Shown here: positions 1 to 9,244 of the stretch, piece after piece
How positions within the stretch are numbered: position 1 is the stretch's first letter
How the letters are laid out: each line of letters begins with the position of its first letter
Source of the DNA: Lysobacterales bacterium
Lineage (GTDB): Bacteria > Pseudomonadota > Gammaproteobacteria > Xanthomonadales > Rhodanobacteraceae
Reading direction: 5' to 3'
Length of the DNA: 64,000 nt
NCBI GenBank assembly: GCA_016721015.1
Contig: JADKJL010000001.1
Location: 1-64,000 of the forward strand
The notes under the pieces: model-generated
What the model was told of the DNA's origin: nothing
Seen by the model: only the letters and a program-made list of their open reading frames with translations
Database searches by the model: none
Translations under genes and position numbers: made by a program

Positions 1-328
1 CACTCAGCGGCGCCGTGAAATTGAGGTCGCCGCTGTCCTCCCCATTGGATCCACTGGCGAGCCGCGTCAACATATAGTTGCCGGCAGGAAGCCGGATATG
101 TGTCGCGATGGGACCGATCAAGTGATTGGCCTGCATGATTGCGGCGCGCAGCGAGCATTGCCCGCTGGCGGTCAGGCAGACGCCGTCGCCGGTGTCCTGA
201 TCGAGCAGATCCGCCGTCGTGTTGACGTTGAAGGTGACGTCGGCGTGTGCGTAGGAAACGCCAACGAGGCAGATCAGCAACGCCGACATCGGTGGCGCAA
301 GGTGGCGTCGCTTTCGCCGCAAGGTCAT
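1..328 (-). CDS. CSLREA-domain secreted protein, N-terminal part (cut by window edge)
   Basis: The reading frame starts at ATG 328 and runs leftward off the window with no stop. It begins with a basic N-terminus and a hydrophobic segment (MSALLICLVGVSYAHA), a plausible Sec signal peptide cleaved before DVTFNVNTTADL. The CSLREA signature follows as CSLRAAIMQANH, preceded by a DxxxGDGVC segment. Members of this family are exported parallel beta-helix proteins of unknown role. The same N-terminal block occurs at 30894-32180 and in a remnant at 4309-4725, so this is one of several local paralogues. The C-terminus is not visible. Confidence 0.8.
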   Translation of the reverse strand, partial: MTLRRKRRHLAPPMSALLICLVGVSYAHADVTFNVNTTADLLDQDTGDGVCLTASGQCSLRAAIMQANHLIGPIATHIRLPAGNYMLTRLASGSNGEDSGDLNFTAPLS

Positions 329-484
329 GGGTGAAGTCCAGATCAATACCGAGGAAGAAATCGGCGTTCGGCTGATAAACAGGAAACGGTACGGAAACCG
401 GCCACGGTGATTCGATCCGCGTCGCGGCGAGGGGGTCAGAACAAACTGATCCCTGCTCATTCTTTGCCTGAAGCGAGGGACCGG

Positions 485-1009
485 CTAGTAAGCGCGCGTT
501 CCCTGTTCCGTGCCGCAGGCCATCATCATCAAATCGCCGGTGGCATTGAGTATGCGTACGCTGATCGTCCCGTTCAACTCATCCGCGTCGGCATTGATCG
601 ACAGTGCGCGGGTCACCTGGTTGACGCCCTGAAACGAGCCATCCGGCGCATATCGATTGAGGCGCATCGCCGCGCCGAAATTACGACCGTAGGCATACCA
701 CCACGTTCCAAACCCCGGTCCGCGTGAGGCGGGCGGTTGCGTGCTGGTATCGGTCAGCGCGCCGCCGGTGATGAACATGTCCGTCGCCTGAAATTCGGCC
801 ATCGTGGCACCCGTGCTGCAATTGGTGATTTTTATTTGTTCGACCCACACGCCTTCGATGCGGCGTTGGGGAAACCACCACCATGATGTTCTTTCATCGT
901 TTTGATGTTGCGCCGACATCGTTGCGGTGTGGGTTGTGGAAGGACTTTCCGAGGCCGTGGCGAAGGGCGCGGAGTTCAATGCGATGGCGATGGCAAGTAG
1001 ATGTTTCAT
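485..1009 (-). CDS. Secreted hypothetical protein
   Basis: I do not recognise a family. The ATG at 1009 is preferred over the longer frame beginning at 1072, because AGGGAG lies just upstream and translation then opens with a signal peptide (MKHLLAIAIALNSAPFATA). The mature part, about 155 residues, has two Cys that could form a disulfide (KITNCSTG and MMACGTEQ), a WWWFPQRR segment and many Gly/Thr/Asn, consistent with a small extracytoplasmic beta-rich protein. It is transcribed divergently from the winged-helix regulator at 1143, which may control it. Confidence 0.6.
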   Translation of the reverse strand: MKHLLAIAIALNSAPFATASESPSTTHTATMSAQHQNDERTSWWWFPQRRIEGVWVEQIKITNCSTGATMAEFQATDMFITGGALTDTSTQPPASRGPGFGTWWYAYGRNFGAAMRLNRYAPDGSFQGVNQVTRALSINADADELNGTISVRILNATGDLMMMACGTEQGTRAY

Positions 1010-1142
1010 GGTGACTCCCTTGGGTTTCGAGAAATGTGACGACGCGCAAGCGCGAAGGCTGCGTGTAACCACACAATCAACCTCAGGGACCTAAAAGTCC
1101 TTAGACTGGGCGTGAAGAATCCTGAATTTTTCTGAGAGCAAC

Positions 1143-1670
1143 ATGCAGATCGCGGATTCACCCGTCTATGCCTTCGGCGAATTCCGGCTCGATGCGGTCA
1201 AGCGCCAACTGCTGCGTCTTGATGGCACGGCGGTAGCACTGCAGCCCAAGGCATTCGAAACGCTGCTGTACCTGGTGCAACGCGGCGAACGGGTGCTTGG
1301 CAAGGATGAAATGATCTCGGCGATATGGCCTGGTCGGGTCGTGGAAGAGAACAACCTCAACCAGAATATTTCTGCGTTGCGGCGCGTGCTTGGTGAAAAC
1401 AGCACGGATCAACGCTACATCGTTACCGAACCAGCGCGCGGCTATCGCTTCGTCGCGCATGTGACCCTGCCACGTGACGAAACCCCTGAAGTTCGCGCCG
1501 CGACGAGTGCGCACTCACACAACCAATGCCGATGCGTATCGCCTGTACCTGTTCGCTCGTCATCGCGCCGAAAAGGTCAAATCCGACGACCTCTATGCGG
1601 CGATCGGATTTTATCGTCAGTCGCTCGATCTGGATCCCGCCAACGCGCTGGCCTACGCAGGCATGGGTGA
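1143..1670 (+). CDS. Winged-helix (OmpR/CadC-type) regulator, N-terminal part of a frameshifted gene
   Basis: Residues about 8-105 form a Trans_reg_C winged-helix DNA-binding domain: YAFGEFRLD, LQPKAFETLLYLV, VEENNLNQNISALRRVLGE and YIVTEPARGYRFVA are the usual strand, turn and recognition-helix motifs. After about residue 118 the frame turns into low-complexity nonsense. The natural continuation (THTTNADAYRLYLFARH) lies in the next frame from about 1500, so the gene carries a single-base indel near 1480-1515. Together with the downstream TPR part it would make a protein of about 445 residues. No transmembrane segment is visible, so this looks like a cytoplasmic HilA-like wHTH-TPR regulator rather than a CadC-type membrane sensor. 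Confidence 0.75.
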   Translation: MQIADSPVYAFGEFRLDAVKRQLLRLDGTAVALQPKAFETLLYLVQRGERVLGKDEMISAIWPGRVVEENNLNQNISALRRVLGENSTDQRYIVTEPARGYRFVAHVTLPRDETPEVRAATSAHSHNQCRCVSPVPVRSSSRRKGQIRRPLCGDRILSSVARSGSRQRAGLRRHG

Positions 1671-2478
1671 GGCTTACCGACGCTTGCCGATGGCCGGTGA
1701 TGCCGCGCCAAACGACACCTTTCCGCTCGCCAAGGCGGCGGCGCGCAAGGCGATCGAAATCGACGATGACCTGGCGGAGGCGCATTCCGTGCTGGGCTGG
1801 GTCGCATTCTGGTACGACTGGAACTGGCCGGATTCCGAACGGGAGTTTCGTCGCGCGATCGCGCTTGATCCGAACCTCGCCGAGGCGCGTCTGGGCTATG
1901 CGCATCTGCTTTCCAACATGGAGCGCAACGCAGAAGCGCTCGAGCAGGGAAAGAAGGCTGTCGAGTTGAATCCGCTGTCGCCGTTGATCAATACGATTGT
2001 TGCCGGCTTTGCCAGCAGTGCCGGCCATCACGATGAGTACCGTCGACTGCTTGCGCAAGCCCTGCACCTGGATCCCGATTTCTGGATCGCGCACCTGTTT
2101 CTTGGCACGGCTGCGCTGGGCCAGCAACGCCATGACGACGCCGTTGTCGAGTTGAACAAGGCCAGAAAAAGTTCAGGAGGCAGCCTGCAGGTCATGCCGA
2201 TCCTGGCCGTTGCGCTGGCGCGAGCGGGGCATGACGCCGATGCCAGGACAATACTCGACGACATGCTGCAGCGCTCGCAGCAGGGCTACGTGCCACCGAT
2301 CAGCATCTCGAAGGTTTACCTGGTCCTGGGTGACCGCGATCAGGCGCTGCTGTGGCTCGCCCGCGGCTACGAAGCGCGCGATGTCGGCATCTCGTTTCTA
2401 CAGCGAGACCACAGTTGGGACGTGCTGCGTGCCGATCCACGCTTTGTCGCAATCGCCGATCAATTGGGTCTGCGCTAA
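1474..2478 (+). CDS. TPR-repeat part of the frameshifted winged-helix regulator
   Basis: This frame carries at least six tetratricopeptide units, for example AIGFYRQSLDLDPANALAYA, AEAHSVLGWVAF, EFRRAIALDPNLAEARLGYA and AVELNPLSPLIN. It ends in a WDVLRADPRFVAIADQLGL segment typical of the C-terminus of wHTH-TPR and adenylate-cyclase-like regulators. The real protein probably begins at 1143 and enters this frame near 1500, so the ATG at 1474 is unlikely to be the true start. TPRs here would mediate protein contacts or ligand sensing. The stop at 2478 is 41 nt from the convergent stop of the gene at 2520. Confidence 0.75.
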   Translation: MTKPLKFAPRRVRTHTTNADAYRLYLFARHRAEKVKSDDLYAAIGFYRQSLDLDPANALAYAGMGEAYRRLPMAGDAAPNDTFPLAKAAARKAIEIDDDLAEAHSVLGWVAFWYDWNWPDSEREFRRAIALDPNLAEARLGYAHLLSNMERNAEALEQGKKAVELNPLSPLINTIVAGFASSAGHHDEYRRLLAQALHLDPDFWIAHLFLGTAALGQQRHDDAVVELNKARKSSGGSLQVMPILAVALARAGHDADARTILDDMLQRSQQGYVPPISISKVYLVLGDRDQALLWLARGYEARDVGISFLQRDHSWDVLRADPRFVAIADQLGLR

Positions 2479-2519
2479 CGCCGCAGCAGGGTGCGTGCGG
2501 TAGACGCCCCGCGCAACGA

Positions 2520-4214
2520 TCAGGAGTCGAACCCGCTCATGAAAATGCGATCAGTAGTCGAGATCACCTGTCGGCAGGCGGAAAACTCCGAGACGATCAG
2601 GGCGGGAGGCGACATGCTCGCGAAGGTGCGCGTTAGCGCGGTCAGCACGATGTTTGCCGGAACGCCAGAGGTTTGCCGAACGAACGATGCGTTGCCAGAC
2701 GCATCCGTGGTTACAACGAGGCCGCTGGGCGGTGGGTCGAATGAGAGCAGCGTTTGGCCTCCGCCATAGCCGCTGGCGTCGCACGCGGTGTTCCGGAAAA
2801 ACAGTATCGTATAGGTGGCATTGGGAACAGCGGCGAGACTGCCGGTGATCGTGGTGATCGAGGTTGCGGCGTCGAATATGGCCGACGCGATCACCGGCTT
2901 GTTGAGCAGTTCATTCGGGCCATTGTCGGCGTCCAGCGGATCGTTGGGGGTGACGCCCAGCGATCCTAGATCGATCGCCAAACCACCGTTGCCGCTGATC
3001 GACGCGTTGCCCACGTCAGCCTGGGCGAAGTCGTCGACGAAGACACCGGCACCCGCATTGTTCGCGATGCTTGCGGTGAACGGCGGCGCGAATCTGAAAC
3101 GCGCTCCGACCGTTACTGCACGAGCACCGCCAGCGACGATGACGCCGTGCCCTGCATTTCCCATCGCGACCGCACCGACGCCGATTCCGATGCCGTTCGC
3201 GATGACGGCCGTGCCCAGTGTCGGGCTGTCGAGTATGGCGACACCATCGCTGCCATTGTTGCTGATGAGATTGTCATAGATCGCGATATTGGAAGCGTTC
3301 GCATCAACCGTGATGCCGCGTCCTCCATTGCCCAGGGCAGCGTTGCCGTTGGCGTTGGTGCCGATATAGTTGTTGCGAATGCGGTGAGCTTGCGACATCG
3401 AATTGGACTGAGACGATCCGATGTAGATCGCGTCAGCCGCGCCGGCGGAAATGACGTTTCGATCCATTGGCAGGGTATCCATCGGACCGCCGGCTGACGC
3501 CAGTTCGTCGCCAACAATGTTGCTGGTGCTGCCTAGCCCAAAGACGAGGGTGGCTCGCGACAAGCCGAATCCGTTGCCAAGGCCAACACTTCCGGTTGCA
3601 TCCGTGCCGAAGTAGTTGCCCTGGATGACGACACCACCAACCGAGCAAAATGCATTGACCGCACAGAATGCCTCGCCCATCGAAATCGCCGCACCGGCAA
3701 ACCGGTTGATGACCAGTCCACGGATCTCGCTGTTACTGCCGGGGCATAACGGAGAGCCCGAAACATTGGAACCAATCACGATGGCGTCGGCGGGCCCGGC
3801 GAGACTGCCGTCGAGCTCGATCGTGATCACGGCATTGCTGCCCTGGAATTGAGTGTTCTGGAGCGATCCCGGCTGGGTATAGCCATTGATATTGATGGGG
3901 ATATGGAGCGGCGGCAGCGCCGAAAGCGGCTGTATCGTGTGCACGCCACTACCGGGAATGTTGAATGCGATAGAATGCCCCGCGCAGTGGCTGCTGCCGG
4001 TTGTCTGCATGGCGTTCGCGTCGAGGATGGCCTGGCGCAGGCTTCCGGCGCCGGAATCCAGCGTATTGGTCACGATGAACGTGTTCGCATGCGCCGAGGT
4101 TGCGAAGGCGATCATCAACACCGAGAAGATCCGACTGATCCATAGAGACTTGTTGCCCTGCTCGGCGCATGGACAAAACGGCCGAACGGCTAACGCACTG
4201 GGCTTCACGTACAT
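2520..4214 (-). CDS. Secreted parallel beta-helix protein with C-terminal IFMSGFDS tag
   Basis: A 564-residue exported protein. A hydrophobic stretch (IFSVLMIAFATSAHA) precedes the mature start at about residue 44 (NTFIVTNTLDSGAGSLRQAI), which is the GSLRQAI form of the CSLREA region. The body is rich in Asn/Gly with repeated turn motifs (NYIGTNANGNAALGNGGRGI, NLISNNGSDGVAIL) characteristic of a right-handed parallel beta-helix. It ends RIFMSGFDS, matching the tags on the genes at 12073, 30894 and 63093. A role in surface attachment or carbohydrate contact is only inferred. Confidence 0.75.
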   Translation of the reverse strand: MYVKPSALAVRPFCPCAEQGNKSLWISRIFSVLMIAFATSAHANTFIVTNTLDSGAGSLRQAILDANAMQTTGSSHCAGHSIAFNIPGSGVHTIQPLSALPPLHIPININGYTQPGSLQNTQFQGSNAVITIELDGSLAGPADAIVIGSNVSGSPLCPGSNSEIRGLVINRFAGAAISMGEAFCAVNAFCSVGGVVIQGNYFGTDATGSVGLGNGFGLSRATLVFGLGSTSNIVGDELASAGGPMDTLPMDRNVISAGAADAIYIGSSQSNSMSQAHRIRNNYIGTNANGNAALGNGGRGITVDANASNIAIYDNLISNNGSDGVAILDSPTLGTAVIANGIGIGVGAVAMGNAGHGVIVAGGARAVTVGARFRFAPPFTASIANNAGAGVFVDDFAQADVGNASISGNGGLAIDLGSLGVTPNDPLDADNGPNELLNKPVIASAIFDAATSITTITGSLAAVPNATYTILFFRNTACDASGYGGGQTLLSFDPPPSGLVVTTDASGNASFVRQTSGVPANIVLTALTRTFASMSPPALIVSEFSACRQVISTTDRIFMSGFDS

Positions 4215-4308
4215 TCAATTTCTCCGAAATCGCTTCAAGAAACAGCAATCGGCACTCGATCCGGCCATGTTTGGCACCTTGTCGCCAGGCTCATCCATTC
4301 TCAGAGAA

Positions 4309-4725
4309 TCAATGCAGGCAAAGTTTTCGATAGCCGTAGCCACCACGAATGGTGACGCGCGCAATCGTTGCGCGCCGGTCCTGCGCGATGTTGAAGACCG
4401 CGTCGATCTGGTTGCTGTCGATGTTCGTATTGGCGGTGGACTCACCGTTGATGACGATTCGTTGACCCGAAATCAGTGCCTTCCTCAGATTCAAATTTCC
4501 CGTTGCTTCTCCGTTGTCGGGATCGGCGGGTGGAATCGACAGCAGGTGGTGCCCCGCTGGGAGGTTGATGATGGCGTCCTCGGGGTGGCACAAGTGAATG
4601 GCCTGCATGATCGCCACCCGCAGCGAACAGTTATTCGCGCTGGTATGGCATACACCATCATTGGTGTTGTCATCGATCAGATCGACAACGGAATTGACGT
4701 TGAACGTGACATCAGCACGTGCCCG
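4309..4725 (-). pseudogene. Remnant of a CSLREA-domain protein
   Basis: The open frame has clear homology to the CSLREA N-terminal block: DVTFNVNSVVDLIDDNTNDG, then NNCSLRVAIMQAIH, then about 90 residues of beta-helix start (LNLRKALISGQRIVING, VTIRGGYG). A TGA at 4726-4728 cuts it from any signal peptide. A hydrophobic stretch in another frame upstream (ILLAVTGT) suggests the original leader was separated by an indel. The frame stops at 4309 after only about 138 codons, far short of the 400-800 residues usual for the family, so it is both 5'-disrupted and 3'-truncated. It lies just upstream of the intact beta-helix gene 2520-4214. Confidence 0.65.
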
Positions 4726-4928
4726 TCACGGCCAAGAGAATCCTCGCGGCTGCCTCGAGTCCGAGAAGGGACCGGTCGTTCACGCGATTGACTCCAGGCC
4801 CATCGTTCAGGTTCTCGATTGCAAGCACTGTTGGTGCGGGAGTGGCCAGGCAGCCGTGGGTTCTTCGATCCAATTGCCTAACAGGAAGCGGTGCCTGATC
4901 CGGCCATCGCCAGCGTTATGATGTGCAC

Positions 4929-5510
4929 ATGAGCAATCCGTACCGTGATTTGCCAACTGATCCGACTGCGGCCTGGGATGACCTCGCACCCGCATCGGTG
5001 CGCAGTCTGGCTGACCAGTTGATGCCGCTGTTCCATGACGATCTTCGTCGACTGGCTCACCGTGAACGCAGCCGGGTCAGTGCTGGCGAAACGCTGCAGA
5101 CGACCGCCCTGGTCAATGAGGCCTACCTCAAATTGCGCGGTTCGAACGGCTGGAACACGGACGAGCACTTCCTTCGCGCTGCCGCGCTCGCCATGCGTCA
5201 CGCGCTGGTCAATCACGCCGTGGCTCGTCTGGCCAGCAAGCGTGGCGATGGCGCGACGCATGTTTCAATTACCTCCGCTCTTGATGTGGCGATCGAGGAC
5301 GACGCATCCATCGTCGCCCTGAACGAAGCGCTCGGCAGACTCGCGCGGGATTCACTGCGCCTCGCCCAGGTTGTGGAATGTCGCTATTTTGCCGGCTACG
5401 ATGATGCCGAGACGGCACTTGCACTGGGAATCTCGGAACGAACGGTACGCCGCGACTGGACTCTTGCGCGGGCGTGGTTGCATCGTGAGTTGGCACAGTC
5501 GACGCCTTGA
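4929..5510 (+). CDS. ECF-like sigma-70 family RNA polymerase sigma factor
   Basis: A protein of about 193 residues with region 2 (LFHDDLRRLAHRERSR, TTALVNEAYLKLRG, FLRAAALAMRHALVNHA) and region 4 (RLAQVVECRYFAGYDDAETA, LGISERTVRRDWTLARAWL). This matches the Sigma70_ECF (PF07638) subgroup that is often encoded beside Ser/Thr kinase-TPR genes. A GTG two codons upstream at 4923 is an alternative start. It is convergent with the kinase gene ending at 5619. Such pairs are thought to couple extracytoplasmic signals sensed by the kinase to transcription; that link is inferred from neighbourhood. Confidence 0.85.
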   Translation: MSNPYRDLPTDPTAAWDDLAPASVRSLADQLMPLFHDDLRRLAHRERSRVSAGETLQTTALVNEAYLKLRGSNGWNTDEHFLRAAALAMRHALVNHAVARLASKRGDGATHVSITSALDVAIEDDASIVALNEALGRLARDSLRLAQVVECRYFAGYDDAETALALGISERTVRRDWTLARAWLHRELAQSTP

Positions 5511-5618
5511 AGCGATCGCCGCAACGTCGGCATCTGCGCATCCATTCACTGACGGGAATTTAAGTCCATGACTTCGGCTCTGTGGATGCATGCGGTGGTG
5601 CAACGCGCCTGCACGTCG

Positions 5619-8298
5619 TCAGCCCTGGTCGAACTCCGTGCGCGCACGCAGCAGGCTGGCACGCTGCCGGCTGATATCGCCTTGGGTGTTGGTCAGCGCG
5701 TGCTCAGCATTCTCAAGCAAGCGTCCCGCCTCCTCACGCTTCCCCTGTCCAAGCAGACAGTGAACAAGTTCGGCCGCGCTCTCGATTGCGCGTCGATCGT
5801 TCGCACCAAATTCGCTGGACAGGCGGGCCAACGCCGCTCTCAACGGCGGCTCCGCCTCTGCAAAGCGATGCTGTGCGGAAAGCGCCTTGCCCAGACCAAG
5901 GTGAGCGGCCTCAGCATAGATGTGCCGACCGTCTCCGATCTGCGCGAACGTCGCAAGCGCTGCACGATAATCGTGCTCGGAACCTTTGCATCGCCGGCGG
6001 CCAGTTGCACGTCGGCGAGGGCAGTAATGCTGACAGCCGTGTAGACATGCTGGAGTCGAGGGTTTTTTCGTAAATCTCTTTTTGCTTGTCGGAGTGCCGC
6101 GATCGCTGCCTGAGGATCCCCGGAAGCTCCGAGGGTCTGCCCGAGACCGGTCAGCGCGACTGCTACATAGCTGTGGTCGCGCCCATAGTTTTGTTCATAG
6201 AGTTCGACACACTCGCGGAAGACCGGAATCGCCGCCTTGAAATCACCACTTTGGCGCAACGCGGACGCCAACTGATGCAGTGCGTTGGCAAGGTTAGGAT
6301 GATGGTCGCCGTAAAGTTGTCGGACGGACTGCGCATTCTTCCTCAGCAGGGGCACCACCTCGTCAAAGCGCCCGAGCGAGGTCAGGATCGTGCCGAGTCG
6401 TTCGCGCAGAGTCAGTAACGTGCTGGAGCTTTCCTGGGCTTGCGATCCGAGCAGGGCCAGCGCTTCGCGCAAGGGCTGCTCCGCTTCCGCGATATGTCCG
6501 TCCTCATACACATAGTAGCCACGTGTCGAAAGCGCTTCGGCAAGCTCGGCAACATTCGGCGACGGGAGCCGACGCAAGGCTGCAATGCACTGGTCGATCC
6601 AGATGATGGCCAGCGCATAATTGCCGCGTTCGCTTTCGAGGGCTGAGCGAGTGCTCAACAAGACCGCCCGGAGTTCGAGCGCATCATTCGGATGCATCGC
6701 CATGGCGGCCGACGCTTCGTCAAGCAGCGCTTGCGCGGCATCGAAGCGTTGCGCGGAAATATCCGCGCGTGCCATGTCGACTTGCGCCTCGATGCGGCGC
6801 ACGTCATCGCGAGCATAGGCGAGATCGGCCTGGGCCAGACGCAGCTTGAGCAACTCCTCACCTCGCGGGTTCTCGCCGAGCGCGCGATAGAGTTTTCCGC
6901 TCACGCCGAGCAACTCGATGCGTGTGTCGGTGTCGTCCGCGAAGCCGAGCTCGATCCGGCGAGCGCCGACATCAACAAGTTCCCGCGCAGTCATTTGGTG
7001 GCTGTTGCCAGCCTCGGGATCATTCTGGCGAAACAGGTCGATGACGAAGTTGCGCACGACGTCGGCACGCGCGAGCGCCTTGCCGGTCTCGATTCTCGCC
7101 TTGTTTGCGTAGAGCACGGCAGCGCTGAGCGCCAGAACAAGCACACCCAGGCCGGTTATCGGCAGCCAGTGTCGGCGCAGAAAGCGCTCGGCCACGTAGA
7201 TCCGCACACCGCTTCGCGCAAGCACGGGCTGATAGTGCAGATGCCGATCAATATCGCGCTTCAGGCCGACCACCGTATCGTAGCGATGCGTCGGTTCCCG
7301 GCGCAGGCATCGCCCAACAATGGCATCAAGATCGCCCTTGAGCCGTCGCGTGGCGACCGGTGCGGAGGGATTCGATGCGGCAACGCGACTCGGCGAAGGA
7401 GGGTCGCGTTCGACGACACGCTTGAGCATCTGCGCAGTCGGCAAACCGCGGGTGCGCACCGGTCGATCGCCGGTCAACAGCTCGAACAGGAGTATGCCCA
7501 GCGCATAGATATCGGTGCTGGTCGTCACCGGCTCGCCGCTGAATTGCTCAGGCGCCGCATAGTCCGGCGTGAACGGTGCGACCGTATGCTCGACTTCGCC
7601 TGGCAAGGCTGCCATGTCGATCAACTTGGCGATGCCGAAATCGAGCAGCTTCACGCTTCCATCTGCCGTGACGAGGATGTTGTCCGGCTTGAGATCGCGG
7701 TGAATGATCAGGTTGCGATGGGCAAAGGCCACCGCATCGCATACCTGCATGAACAAGGCGAGTCGTTCGTGCAGGTTGGCGCGACGCTCGCGGCAGAATC
7801 GGGTAAGACTGACGCCCTCGACGTACTCCATGACCGTGTAGGGGCGACCGTCGGCGGTCGTGCCGCCATCCAGCAAGCGCGCGATCCCGGGATGTTCAAG
7901 GCGAGCAAGGAACTGTCGCTCCGCGTGAAAGCGCTCGATCTGGGTAGCCGCCTCCTGGCGCAGCAGCTTGAGCGCCGCCCGTTGCTCGAACGCCGCGTCG
8001 ACACGGGAAGCCTCACAGACCTCACCCATGCCGCCGCGACCGATCAGTCGATCGACTTTCCAGACACCGAGGCAAGTACCGGCGGCGAGCGAAGGCGGCA
8101 TTTCCGGGGCGGCAACGGGCGCCGGTGCCTTGTCGAGCGGACCCAGCGATTCGTGGGCGTCCAACAGCGACTCGATCTCGACGCGGAGGTCAGAGTCATC
8201 CGCACAATGTCGTGCGAGAAACGCGCCACGCTCTGCCGGCGGCCGCGATAGCGTCTCGGAAAAAGGCTTTCAAGCCGTACCCAACGTTCCGACTGCAT
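5619..8298 (-). CDS. Transmembrane Ser/Thr protein kinase with C-terminal TPRs (two frameshifts)
   Basis: The longest uninterrupted frame is 5840-8164. The kinase domain has the glycine loop (LIGRGGMGEVCEA), the lysine (AALKLL), HRDLKPDNIL, DFGIAK and YAAPEQF. A single membrane helix (LPITGLGVLVLALSAAVLYA) is followed by an extracytoplasmic TPR region. Both ends are displaced by indels. Adding one T in the run near 8263 restores an N-terminus MQSERWVRLESLFSETLSRP starting at ATG 8298. Adding one base near 5987 restores EHDYRAALATFAQ and joins the 5619-5843 frame. The corrected product is about 893 residues. It is divergent from the ECF sigma gene at 8523 and related to the kinase at 9245. Confidence 0.85.
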
Positions 8299-8522
8299 CG
8301 ACCAGACCCTGTTCCCCCAGCAGAATGAATTGTGCGCCCGAATGGGCCACCGGCAAACTGGAAAGTGACAAAGGAAACCCGGCAAATCGGCTGGTCCGCC
8401 GATTGGCGAATCAGGGTTTCAATGGAGCCTCCTCGGGAAAGCATTGCGAGAACATTCCATTTCCCGCAGCAGTTGCTTTGCGGGGGGATTACCGATGCCT
8501 GGGAGCTCGTGTACTCTGAGTA

Positions 8523-9131
8523 TTGAACCGGTTCCGGATTTCCCGTCCTTTGACGAAGGCAACTTCGAGCGATACGCAAGTGTCCGTATCCGGCCTATCC
8601 GGATCGGCTGCCGCATCTGACGAGCAGGTCGATCATTTGTTCGCCGCGGTTTACGCCGAGTTGCGCCAATCCGCGCATCGAATGCGTCGCCTGCAACGCG
8701 GCGACACGCTCAACACCACATTGTTGGTGCATGAGCTGTATCTGCGCTTCAAGAAGAGTGACAGCGCGCGATTCGAATCGACCCCGCAGTTTTTCGCCTA
8801 TGCCGCGCGTGCCCTTCGATCCATCATGGTCGATCATGCGCGCAGCAGGATCGCCGAACGCGAACGCATCTCCGATATGACCATGCTTGCCATTCTGGAT
8901 GCAGAAACACCGGCGCTGTCGCCGAACCAGGCTCTGGCCTTGAACGATGCCCTGCAGCAACTCGAACGGGACGACGCGCGTGCGGCAAAAGTGGTGGAGC
9001 TGCACTTTTTTGCCGGACTGAGTTTGCCCGAGGTGGCCAGGCATCTCGAGCTCACCACGCGTACGATTGATCGTGACTGGCGCTATGCCCGTGCGTTTCT
9101 GCAAAGCGTGTTGGGAGACAGCTCGCACTGA
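8523..9131 (+). CDS. ECF-like sigma-70 family RNA polymerase sigma factor
   Basis: A second Sigma70_ECF-type factor of about 183-202 residues. It has VDHLFAAVYAELRQSAHRMR and TTLLVHELYLRFKK (region 2), FFAYAARALRSIMVDHARSR, and a region 4 helix-turn-helix KVVELHFFAGLSLPEVARHL followed by TTRTIDRDWRYARAFL. The frame opens with TTG at 8523; GTG at 8580 is a credible alternative and gives a more typical length. It lies 113 nt upstream of the kinase-TPR gene at 9245 on the same strand, so the two probably form an operon. A beta-helix protein gene follows at 12073. Confidence 0.85.
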   Translation: MNRFRISRPLTKATSSDTQVSVSGLSGSAAASDEQVDHLFAAVYAELRQSAHRMRRLQRGDTLNTTLLVHELYLRFKKSDSARFESTPQFFAYAARALRSIMVDHARSRIAERERISDMTMLAILDAETPALSPNQALALNDALQQLERDDARAAKVVELHFFAGLSLPEVARHLELTTRTIDRDWRYARAFLQSVLGDSSH

Positions 9132-9244
9132 CCGTTCAGTCGGGCTGGCCGCTCCATGTCGTGTTTTTCCGCTACGGGCCGTTGGTTGCATTGAATTCCA
9201 CCTGCGCGATTGCGCAACGACAACGATCTTTCAGGCATTGATGG

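Noticed and set aside
3886..4791. Plus-strand frame of 301 residues
   Set aside because: Antisense to the beta-helix gene and to the CSLREA remnant, which both have clear family motifs.
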